Assembly: GCF_000718515.1 (NCBI RefSeq)
Contig: NZ_JNZS01000017.1
Span: 1-64,000 of the forward strand
Origin: Micromonospora parva
GTDB taxonomy: Bacteria > Actinomycetota > Actinomycetes > Mycobacteriales > Micromonosporaceae
Length of the DNA: 64,000 nucleotides
Direction: 5' to 3'
Part shown: positions 42,680 to 50,385 of the stretch, piece after piece
Layout of the letters: each line of letters starts with the position of its first letter
How positions within the stretch are numbered: the stretch's first letter is position 1
Program-made: the position numbers and the translations under genes
The notes under the pieces: generated by a model
Told to the model about the DNA's origin: nothing
The model's database searches: none
What the model saw: only the letters and a program-made list of their open reading frames with translations

Positions 42680-44086
42680 TCAGTAGGCGCGGGCGAGGAT
42701 GGCGACCAGATCCGGCTCGTCCTCCGAGTCGGGAACCGAACCGTCGGCGCGCAGCAGGCAGCGCACCGTGACGCCCTGACCGTTCGCCTCCGCCTCGCCG
42801 GCCACGCCGACCGCCGACCACGGCACCCGCGCCCAGCCGGTCGCGGCGGCCTCGATCGCCTCGGCCAGGGTCGCCACGTCCACCGTGCGCGCCTCGCGGT
42901 TGGCCAACGCCTGATCGTGCAGCACCTGCTGATCGGTCTCCAGCGCCGCCAGCACCGCGGCGACCACGTCCGCCACCGGCGTCGGGGTCTTCGAGCCGTC
43001 GGTCCGGCGCACCACTGTCGCGTTGCCCACGGCCAGGTCACGGGGGCCAACCTCGACGCGTACCGGATAGCCACGCAGCTCGGCGTCGACGGCCCGGCGG
43101 CCGAACGGGGTGTCGGTCCGGTCGTCGAGCGCGACCCGGACACCGGCGTCGCGCAGGCCGTCGCGCAGCTTGGCCGCCGCCTCGCCGACGCCGTCACCGT
43201 CCTTGACGATCATGACGTACGCCTGGATCGGCGCCAGCTTCGGCGGCACGCGCAGGCCGTTATCGTCGCCGTGCGCCATGATCAGGCCACCCAGCATCCG
43301 GGTGGACGTGCCCCAGGAGGTCGTCCAGGCGTGTTCCCGGCCCCCCTCCTTGGAGGAGTAGCTGATGTCGAACGCCTTGGCGAAGTTCTGACCCAACTCG
43401 TGGCTGGTGCCCAGCTGCAACGCCTTGCCGTCACCCATCATGCCTTCGCAGGTGTACGTGGCCGTCGCGCCGGCGAAGCGCTCGCGCGCCGTCTTCAGGC
43501 CGACCACCACCGGGATGCCGATCACGTTGACCATCAGGTCCTCGTACGCCTCGTGCAGGATCCGCCGCGCGTACGCGCGGGCGTCCTCGCGGGTGGCGTG
43601 CGCGGTGTGCCCCTCCTGCCAGAGGAACTCGCTGGTCCGCAGGAAGATCCGCGGACGCAGCTCCCACCGGACCACGTTCGCCCACTGGTTGAGCAGCAGC
43701 GGCAGGTCCCGGTACGAGTCGATCCACTTGGCCATGAACTCGCCGATGACCGTCTCACTGGTCGGACGCACCACCACCGGCTCGGCCAGCGGCTTGCCGC
43801 CACCGTGCGTGACGACCGCCAGCTCCGGCGAGAAGCCCTCGACGTGCTGCGCCTCACGCTTGAGGTAGCTCTCGGGGATGAACAACGGGAAGTACGCGTT
43901 CTCCGCACCCGCCGCCTTGATCCGAGCGTCCATCTCAGCCTGCATACGCTCCCAGATGGCGTAGCCGGCCGGTCGGATGACCATGGTGCCGCGAACCGGG
44001 CCGTTGTCGGCCAGCTTCGCCTTGGCGATCAGGTCCTGGTACCAGCGGGGGAAATCCTCCGCACGGGGAGTGAGCACGCGTGCCAT
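42680..44086 (-). CDS. proS: Prolyl-tRNA synthetase, type 3 (archaeal/eukaryotic-like)
   Basis: ProS charges tRNA-Pro. At 468 residues and without the large editing insertion, this is the ProS type 3 form rather than the 570-residue bacterial type. Class II motifs are visible in VRPTSETVIGEFMAKWIDSY and LRPRIFLRTSEFLWQEGHTA, and in SWGTSTRMLGGLIMAHGDD. The C-terminal anticodon-binding domain begins near residue 285. The ATG at 44086 is the first in frame. Confidence 0.95.
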   Translation of the reverse strand: MARVLTPRAEDFPRWYQDLIAKAKLADNGPVRGTMVIRPAGYAIWERMQAEMDARIKAAGAENAYFPLFIPESYLKREAQHVEGFSPELAVVTHGGGKPLAEPVVVRPTSETVIGEFMAKWIDSYRDLPLLLNQWANVVRWELRPRIFLRTSEFLWQEGHTAHATREDARAYARRILHEAYEDLMVNVIGIPVVVGLKTARERFAGATATYTCEGMMGDGKALQLGTSHELGQNFAKAFDISYSSKEGGREHAWTTSWGTSTRMLGGLIMAHGDDNGLRVPPKLAPIQAYVMIVKDGDGVGEAAAKLRDGLRDAGVRVALDDRTDTPFGRRAVDAELRGYPVRVEVGPRDLAVGNATVVRRTDGSKTPTPVADVVAAVLAALETDQQVLHDQALANREARTVDVATLAEAIEAAATGWARVPWSAVGVAGEAEANGQGVTVRCLLRADGSVPDSEDEPDLVAILARAY

Positions 44087-44202
44087 GACCGCACATCCTA
44101 TGCGCCGCGCGGGCGGACACCGCGTCCGGGAGTCGCCACGCCGCGCCGTCCCGCTGTGCTGACGGGCCGTGACGGCGCTGGGCCGGGCAGCGGGAGCGCC
44201 CG

Positions 44203-44208
44203 TAGAAT
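44203..44208 (+). promoter_or_regulatory. Start-proximal -10 box of the TetR gene
   Basis: TAGAAT, 9 bases before the ATG at 44218, consistent with a leaderless or nearly leaderless message. Confidence 0.45.
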
Positions 44209-44217
44209 TCGACCACC

Positions 44218-44820
44218 ATGACTACCTCGACGGACTCCCCCCGCCAGCGGCTGCGGGACACGATCGTGGACGCCGCCCGCGCCCGGACCATCGCCGCCGG
44301 GTGGGACGCGGTCCGGATGGGCGGAGTGGCCACCACGGCCGGGGTGAGCCGGCAGACGGTCTACAACGAGTTCGGCAGCAAGGCGGGCCTCGCCGAGGCG
44401 CTCGCCCGCGCCGAGGTGGACCGGTTCGTTGGCGATGTGCGCGACGCGCTGCTCGCCCACGGCTCCGACGTGCGGGCCGGCGCGTACGCCGCCATCGCGC
44501 GCACCCTCTCCACGGCGGCGGACAACCCGCTGGTCAAGGCGATCCTGACCAGCGCCCGGGGCGGGTCGGACGAGCTGCTGCCGTACCTCACCACCCGGGC
44601 CGAGGTGGTGCTCACCGAGGCGTCCGGTGCGCTGATCGACTGGGCCGGCGACCATCTGCCCGGGGCGGACCAGGCCGCGCTGGCCTTCGCCGCCGACACG
44701 GTCGTCCGTCTGGTGGTCAGCCACATCGTGCTCCCCCGCGAACCGATCGAGGAGACCGCGACGGCCCTCGCCGACCTCGCCGTACGCCTCTTCAGCGCCG
44801 CCGCCCGCCCCACCCTCTAA
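44218..44820 (+). CDS. TetR-family transcriptional regulator
   Basis: A 200-residue protein with an N-terminal helix-turn-helix (about 12-60) including MGGVATTAGVSRQTVYNEFG, typical of TetR. The C-terminal ligand domain ends in helices rich in Ala and Leu. The target is unknown. It is divergent from proS and convergent with the amidohydrolase, so an unlinked target or itself is likely. The nearby -10 box suggests a leaderless transcript. Confidence 0.88.
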   Translation: MTTSTDSPRQRLRDTIVDAARARTIAAGWDAVRMGGVATTAGVSRQTVYNEFGSKAGLAEALARAEVDRFVGDVRDALLAHGSDVRAGAYAAIARTLSTAADNPLVKAILTSARGGSDELLPYLTTRAEVVLTEASGALIDWAGDHLPGADQAALAFAADTVVRLVVSHIVLPREPIEETATALADLAVRLFSAAARPTL

Positions 44821-44864
44821 CCCCCACACCCGCCCCGCGACACGCGCCTCGCGCCGCACCGCCC

Positions 44865-44931
44865 GGCGCGGGGCGCACAGCGCGGCGCGGGGCGCACAGC
44901 GCGGCGCGGGGCGCACAGCGCGGCGCGGGGC
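44865..44931. repeat. 19-base tandem repeat, 3.5 copies
   Basis: GGCGCGGGGCGCACAGCGC repeats perfectly at 44865, 44884 and 44903 with a partial fourth copy, in the gap between the convergent TetR and amidohydrolase genes. Confidence 0.9.
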
Positions 44932-44939
44932 GGGGCGGG

Positions 44940-46019
44940 TCAGCGGATGACGTGGCCGCGGAGGATCGTGCGGGACGGGGCGCGGACGACGCGCAGGTCG
45001 GCACGGGGGTCTTCGGGGTAGACGGTCAGGTCGGCGAGCCCGCCCTCGACCAGGCCGGGGAAGCCGAGCCATTCGCGGGCGCCCCAGGAGGCGGCGGCGA
45101 GCACCTCGAGCGGGGCCATTCCGGCCCGTTCGTGCAGCAGCATCATCTCCTCGGCGGCCAGCCCGTGGTCGATGCCGCCACCGGCGTCGGTGCCCACGTA
45201 GATCGGCACGCCCGCCTCGTGCGCGGCGCGCACCACGTCGGGGAAGCCGTCGCGCAGCGCGAGCATGTGCTCGGCGTACCCGGGGAACTTGCCCCGCGCC
45301 TGCTCGGCGATGCCACCGAAGGTGGCAATGTTGATCATTGTGGGGACCAGTGCGGTGCCCTGGCGGGCCATCTCGTCGATCAGGTCGAGGCTGAGCCCGG
45401 TGCCGTGCTCCACCGAGTCGACGCCGGCCCGCACCATGATCTCGACGGCCGACTCGGAGAAGGTGTGCACCGCGGCGCGTACCCCGGCGTCATGCGCGGC
45501 CCGCACGGCGGCGGTGAGGGTGTCCGCGTCCCAGGCCGGCGCCAGGTCACCGACGCCCCGGTCGATCCAGTCGCCGACCAGCTTCACCCAGCCGTTGCCG
45601 GCCCGCGCCTGCGCGGCCACCGTGGCGGCCACCTCGGTCGCGTCGACCTCCACGCCGATGTCGCGCAGGTAGCGCTTCGGCGGGGCGACATGCTGGCCCG
45701 CGCGGGCCAGTCGCGGCAGGCCCGGCTCGTCGTCGAGTTCGGGGTACGGGTACGGCGACCCGGCGTCCCGGATCGCCAGCACCCCGGCGTCCCGGTCGAC
45801 GTGGGCCAGCGCGCGGGCCTGGTCGAGTGAGGTGATCGGGGCGCCACCTCGGGCGATGCCGATGTGGCAGTGCGCGTCGACAAGCCCTGGCAGCACGTAG
45901 CCGCCGTCGACGACGGTCTCCGCACCGGGCACCGGGGTGAAGGTCACCCGGTCGCCGACCAGCCAGAGATCCCGGACCTCGTCGTCGGGGAGCAGCACGC
46001 CGCGCACATGAAGAGCCAT
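44940..46019 (-). CDS. Amidohydrolase-superfamily protein
   Basis: A 359-residue metal-dependent hydrolase. The first metal motif is LVDAHCHIG (HxH), with a likely bridging lysine in NGWVKLVGDW. Further ligands are HTFSE and VEHGTG, and the acid is in VGTDAGGG near residue 278, all in TIM-barrel order. It looks like imidazolonepropionase or prolidase-type members; the substrate is unknown. The ATG at 46019 is preferred over a GTG two codons earlier. It ends beside a tandem repeat. Confidence 0.87.
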   Translation of the reverse strand: MALHVRGVLLPDDEVRDLWLVGDRVTFTPVPGAETVVDGGYVLPGLVDAHCHIGIARGGAPITSLDQARALAHVDRDAGVLAIRDAGSPYPYPELDDEPGLPRLARAGQHVAPPKRYLRDIGVEVDATEVAATVAAQARAGNGWVKLVGDWIDRGVGDLAPAWDADTLTAAVRAAHDAGVRAAVHTFSESAVEIMVRAGVDSVEHGTGLSLDLIDEMARQGTALVPTMINIATFGGIAEQARGKFPGYAEHMLALRDGFPDVVRAAHEAGVPIYVGTDAGGGIDHGLAAEEMMLLHERAGMAPLEVLAAASWGAREWLGFPGLVEGGLADLTVYPEDPRADLRVVRAPSRTILRGHVIR

Positions 46020-46037
46020 GCGCACAGTCCTACCCGA

Positions 46038-46613
46038 TCAGCCCTCCTCGGGAGCGAGCAGGTCGTTCTTCCGCGCGGTCAGGGCCGGCAGGTCCATGGA
46101 GACCTTCCACGGCCGCTCCGTGACGAACAGATCCTCGGTGTGCGTGACCTGCTCGTACTCCCGGTTGGCCCCGAGGGAGTACTCGGTGAGCGTGACACGT
46201 TCCTGGGTCGGATCGAGCACCCAGTAGGACCGGATGCCGGCGTGCGCGTAGACCTTCGCCTTGTCGTACATGTCGCGGAAGGTGGAGGTCGGCGATACGA
46301 CCTCCACCGCGAGCAGGGCGTCGACCGGCACGGGCGACCGGCCGGCGTGCGTGCGGCGGATGACCACCACGTCGGGACGTGGCTCGTTGCGCCGGTCGAC
46401 CCGCATCGACAGGTCGATGCTGACCAGGTATTCCGGCGGGCAGTTGACGCGAAGCGTGAGCAGCAACTCGACGCACAACTCTTGGTGCACGGCAGTGGGC
46501 GACGGCACGATCAACATTCCGTTGATCAGTTCGTACGGAAGGTCCTTTGGCAGGTCACCGAGGTCGTCGACCGTCCACTCGTGCCGTTCGGGCAGGATCG
46601 GGGCCGCGGTCAT
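46038..46613 (-). CDS. Uma2-family protein (second copy)
   Basis: A 191-residue member of the Uma2/DUF820 family with the nuclease-like fold. Visible core strands are YELINGMLIVPSPTAVHQEL, the acidic EPRPDVVVIRR and the motif LLAVEVVSPTSTFRDMYDKA, where the E, S and K positions fit the family site. It is only distantly similar to the copy at 7245-7892. It lies 18 bases upstream of the amidohydrolase and may be cotranscribed. The role is unknown. Confidence 0.87.
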   Translation of the reverse strand: MTAAPILPERHEWTVDDLGDLPKDLPYELINGMLIVPSPTAVHQELCVELLLTLRVNCPPEYLVSIDLSMRVDRRNEPRPDVVVIRRTHAGRSPVPVDALLAVEVVSPTSTFRDMYDKAKVYAHAGIRSYWVLDPTQERVTLTEYSLGANREYEQVTHTEDLFVTERPWKVSMDLPALTARKNDLLAPEEG

Positions 46614-46681
46614 GACAGCTCCTTCCAGGGGGCGACGTCACCGTAAGCGCCGGATCAGTCGCCCGCCGTCACCGACACGCG

Positions 46682-48235
46682 TCAGCGCGGGCCCTTGTCG
46701 CCACCCTTGCCGAGCTTGTTGAAGTCGATCTTCGGGAGCTTGAAACCGGGCGGCAGGCCCTGGCCGGCGGCGAGATCGTTCGGGTCCATGCCCGGCGGGA
46801 GCTGCGGCATGCCACCCGGGAAGCCGGCTGGCATGCCGGCGCCGGTACGCGGGCGACCGCCGCCCTTGGTGCCCTTGCGCTTGTTCTTCGGCGACTTGGT
46901 CGCCTTGCGGCGGCCACCGCCGGGCAGGCCCATCATGCCGCCCATCTGCTTCATCATCTTCTGCGCGTCGGCGAAGCGGTTGAGCAGCTGGTTGACGTCC
47001 ATCACGGTGACCCCGGAACCGTTGGCGATGCGCGCCCGGCGGGAGCCGTTGATGATCTTCGGGTTGGTCCGCTCGCCCGGGGTCATCGACCGGATGATCG
47101 CGGTGACCCGGTCGAAGTGGCTGTCGTCCAGCTCGGAGAGCTGGTCCTTCATCTGCCCCATGCCGGGCATCATGGCCAGCACGTTGGCGATCGGGCCCAT
47201 CCGCCGCACCGCGATGAGCTGGTCGAGGAAGTCGTCCAGGGTGAACTGCTCACCGCCCATCAGTTTGGCGGTCATCTTCTCCTTCTGATCGGAGTCGAAG
47301 GCCTGCTCGGCCTGCTCGATCAGAGTGAGGACGTCGCCCATGCCGAGGATCCGGCTGGCCATCCGGTCGGGGTGGAAGACGTCGAAGTCCTCCAGCTTCT
47401 CACCGGTGGAGGCGAACAGGATCGGCTGCCCGGTGACCTCGCGGACCGACAGCGCGGCACCACCACGGGCGTCGCCGTCGAGCTTGGAGAGCACCACACC
47501 GGTGATGCCGACGCCGTCGCGGAACGCCTCGGCGGTGCGGACGGCGTCCTGACCGACCATGGCGTCGATGACGAAGATGACCTCGTCCGGCGAGACGGCG
47601 TCGCGGATGTCGGCGGCCTGCTGCATCATCTCGGCGTCGATGCCGAGTCGGCCGGCGGTGTCGACGATGACGATGTCGCGGGCGGCGCGCTTGGCGTGCT
47701 CGATCGACGCGCGGGCCACCTGCACCGGGTCACCGGTGCCGTTGCCGGGCTCCGGGGCGTACACCTCGACGCCGGCGCGGCCACCGAGCACCTGGAGCTG
47801 CCCGACGGCGTTGGGGCGCTGGAGGTCGGCGGCGACGAGCAGCGGCTGGTGCCCCTGGCCCTTGAGCCAGCGGGCGAGCTTGCCGGCGAGGGTGGTCTTA
47901 CCGGAACCCTGGAGGCCGGCCAGCATGATCACCGTGGGCGGCTGCTTGGCGAACTGGAGCCGTCGCCCCTCACCGCCGAGCACGTTGATCAGCTCTTCGT
48001 TGACGATCTTGATGATCTGCTGGGCCGGGTTCAGCGCCTGCGAGACCTCCGCGCTGCGGGCGCGCTCCTTGACGGCCGCGATGAAGCCCTTGACCACCGG
48101 CAGCGCGACGTCCGCCTCCAGCAGCGCGAGGCGGATCTCGCGCGCGGTGGCGTCGATGTCGGCGTCGGTGAGCCGCCCCTTGCCGCGGAGCTTGGTGAAG
48201 ATCCCGGACAGGCGGTCACTCAAGGTGTCAAACAC
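46682..48235 (-). CDS. ffh: Signal recognition particle protein
   Basis: Ffh is the SRP GTPase that captures nascent membrane proteins and docks with FtsY. The 517-residue protein has the N domain, the G domain (GLQGSGKTTLAGK near residue 107, DTAGRLGIDAEMM, SKLDGDARGGAA) and a Met-rich M domain (QKMMKQMGGMMGLPGGG). It ends in a basic Gly/Pro/Lys tail. The GTG at 48235 begins VFDTLSDRL, the family start. A TACCCT box about 65 bases upstream is a possible promoter. Confidence 0.97.
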   Translation of the reverse strand: MFDTLSDRLSGIFTKLRGKGRLTDADIDATAREIRLALLEADVALPVVKGFIAAVKERARSAEVSQALNPAQQIIKIVNEELINVLGGEGRRLQFAKQPPTVIMLAGLQGSGKTTLAGKLARWLKGQGHQPLLVAADLQRPNAVGQLQVLGGRAGVEVYAPEPGNGTGDPVQVARASIEHAKRAARDIVIVDTAGRLGIDAEMMQQAADIRDAVSPDEVIFVIDAMVGQDAVRTAEAFRDGVGITGVVLSKLDGDARGGAALSVREVTGQPILFASTGEKLEDFDVFHPDRMASRILGMGDVLTLIEQAEQAFDSDQKEKMTAKLMGGEQFTLDDFLDQLIAVRRMGPIANVLAMMPGMGQMKDQLSELDDSHFDRVTAIIRSMTPGERTNPKIINGSRRARIANGSGVTVMDVNQLLNRFADAQKMMKQMGGMMGLPGGGRRKATKSPKNKRKGTKGGGRPRTGAGMPAGFPGGMPQLPPGMDPNDLAAGQGLPPGFKLPKIDFNKLGKGGDKGPR

Positions 48236-48344
48236 GCGAACATCCCGTTTGTCAGTGTTCCGGCGGGCACAACACGGCCGGCACTGCGGAGTCCGACCAC
48301 CGCTAGGGTAGCCGCCCGGCCGCAAGGCCGCTGGCGGCCCGGCC

Positions 48345-49001
48345 TCACCCCGAGACCAAGCCCGATTGGTACGCGAAGACGACGAGCTGGGCCCGGTCCC
48401 GGGCTCCCAGCTTGCCCATCGCCCGGCTGACGTGGGTCCGCGCGGTCGCCGGGCTGACCACCAACCGTGCCGCGATCTCCTCGTTGTTCAGGCCCTCACC
48501 GACCAGGCCGACGACCTGACGCTCCCGATCGGTCAGCGTGTCCAGCCGGGGGTGCGGACGGAGGACCCGGGACGGCCGGGTGGCGAACTCCCGTACCACC
48601 CGACGGGTCACCGACGGCGACAGCAGCGCCTCCCCCTCGGCGACCAGCCGGATCGCGCGCAGCAGCTCGGCCGGCCTGGTGTCCTTGGTGAGGAACCCGC
48701 TGGCACCGTGGCGCAGCGCGTCGAAGACGTACTCGTCCAGCTCGAACGTGGTGAGCACCACCACCCGCGTACCGGTCAGGTCGCTGTCGGCGACGATCCG
48801 GCGGGTCGCCTCGATGCCGTCGATGCCGGGCATCCGGATGTCCATCAGCACCACGTCCGGCCGTTCCCGGCGGGCCAACTCGACCGCCCGCAGCCCGTCG
48901 GACGCCTCGCCGGCCAACGCCAGGTCGTCCTCGCTCTCCACCAGCGCACGCAGTCCGAGCCGGACCAGGTCCTGGTCGTCGGCGATCAGCACCCGGATCA
49001 C
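48345..49001 (-). CDS. NarL/LuxR-type response regulator
   Basis: A 218-residue regulator. The receiver has the acidic pair DD at 8-9, phospho-acceptor D54 (VVLMDIRMPG) and conserved T and K. A C-terminal LuxR helix-turn-helix follows (LTDRERQVVGLVGEGLNNEE near residue 152). Its GTG overlaps the stop of the kinase gene (GTGA), so the pair is translationally coupled. The regulated genes are not apparent. Confidence 0.93.
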   Translation of the reverse strand: MIRVLIADDQDLVRLGLRALVESEDDLALAGEASDGLRAVELARRERPDVVLMDIRMPGIDGIEATRRIVADSDLTGTRVVVLTTFELDEYVFDALRHGASGFLTKDTRPAELLRAIRLVAEGEALLSPSVTRRVVREFATRPSRVLRPHPRLDTLTDRERQVVGLVGEGLNNEEIAARLVVSPATARTHVSRAMGKLGARDRAQLVVFAYQSGLVSG

Positions 49002-50170
49002 GTCGCCGGCCCCACGGGCAGCCCGGCGTACACCCGGAACCCGCCACCGGGGCGCGGCCCGGTGCTCAACCGCCCACCCAACGCCGCGACCCGCTCCCGC
49101 ATCCCGGCCAGACCGTGACCGTCGTCGGCCGGCACGGTCCCGGCCCGGCCCGGCCCCACCCCCCAGTCGGTGACCTCGACGGTCACCTCGTCCGCGCGGT
49201 AGTCCACCGTCACCTGCGCGCTCGACACCCCCGCGTGCCGCAGCACGTTGGTCAACGCCTCCTGCACCACCCGGTACGCGGCCAGGTCCACAGCTGCCGG
49301 CAACTCCCGGGGGTCACCCACCACGCGCACCTCGACGGCGAGCCCCGCCCCGGCGAGCCGGTCGCGCAGCGCGGGGAGTCGGGCCAGGCCGGGTACCGGC
49401 TCGCGCTCGGCGCCACGCCGTACCGCGCCCAGGGTGACCCGCAGCTCGTCCAGGGCCTCGCGGCTGGTCCGGCTGATCGCGGTCAGGGCCACCTCGGCCT
49501 GTTCCGGGCGCTTCGGCAGCAGGTGCAGGGCGATCTCGGCCTGCATGCTGATCGCCGCGAGCCCGTGCCCGACCACGTCGTGCACCTCCTGCGCGATGCG
49601 CAGCCGCTCCTCGTCGGCCTGCCGTCGGGCCTGTTCGGCACGGCCGCGGGCCGCCTCGGCACGGGTACGTGCCGCCGTCTCACGGCTCACCCGCACCACC
49701 ACCCCCACCGCGAACGGTACGACCACCCAGGCCGACGCGGGCAGCACTCCCGTCCAACCCGGCGCGGGCCCCCGCCCGAAGAAGACGTGCGCCAACAACA
49801 GGACGAACGCGCCGCCGGTGGCGAGCGCCGCCGGTCGCACCGGCAGCCGCACCGCCACGCTGTACACCGCGATCAGGAACGTCAGCAGAATCGGCCCGTA
49901 CGGGTAGCCGATCAGCAGGTACGTCGAGGTGGCCACGGTGACCACGGCGAGGGTGGCGACCGGAGCGCGCCGCCGGACCAGCAGGGCCAGCGCCGCGACG
50001 GCGATCAGCGCCCGACAGACGGCGTCCACCGGCCTCGACCCCGGCTGGTTGTTCCCGGCCAGACCGGTGGCGAGCAGCCCGAAGCCGAGCAGGACCAGGG
50101 CGAGCACGGCGTCTGCCGCCTGCTCGCGCCACCGCCACTGCCACTGCCCGCCTGGTCGCATGGCCGTCAT
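48998..50170 (-). CDS. DesK/NarX-type sensor histidine kinase
   Basis: A 390-residue kinase with about five membrane helices in residues 15-165 and no large sensor loop. It has a HisKA_3 motif with the phospho-histidine in IAQEVHDVVGHGLAAIS near residue 205 and an HATPase domain (VQEALTNVLRHAG, DWGVGPG, GHGLAGMRERV). Sensing probably occurs within the membrane. Two ATGs, at 50170 and 50161, are both possible. It is paired with the response regulator downstream. Confidence 0.92.
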   Translation of the reverse strand: MTAMRPGGQWQWRWREQAADAVLALVLLGFGLLATGLAGNNQPGSRPVDAVCRALIAVAALALLVRRRAPVATLAVVTVATSTYLLIGYPYGPILLTFLIAVYSVAVRLPVRPAALATGGAFVLLLAHVFFGRGPAPGWTGVLPASAWVVVPFAVGVVVRVSRETAARTRAEAARGRAEQARRQADEERLRIAQEVHDVVGHGLAAISMQAEIALHLLPKRPEQAEVALTAISRTSREALDELRVTLGAVRRGAEREPVPGLARLPALRDRLAGAGLAVEVRVVGDPRELPAAVDLAAYRVVQEALTNVLRHAGVSSAQVTVDYRADEVTVEVTDWGVGPGRAGTVPADDGHGLAGMRERVAALGGRLSTGPRPGGGFRVYAGLPVGPAT

Positions 50171-50288
50171 TCTGCCCGCGCCGACGCCCCTCGACGTGCG
50201 TCCACGAGCGGCACCGCCGCTACGCCCCCGGACGTACCCGCCACAGGGACAGAACTCCCGATCGCAGCGCGCTGCCGGCAGACACCCT

Positions 50289-50342
50289 CACGAGCGTGAT
50301 GCCTCACAGGCATCACGATGACTGTGAGGCATCACGCTCGTG
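50289..50342. repeat. Perfect 21-base-arm palindrome after glnD
   Basis: CACGAGCGTGATGCCTCACAG (21 bases; given here as arms 50289-50309 and 50322-50342) pairs perfectly around 12 bases. A nested GATGCC/GGCATC dyad lies within. It sits 43 bases past the glnD stop. Confidence 0.9.
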
Positions 50343-50385
50343 GGAGTGACCGGGCTGGCACAACGACCGACGGTGCCGTCGTGGG

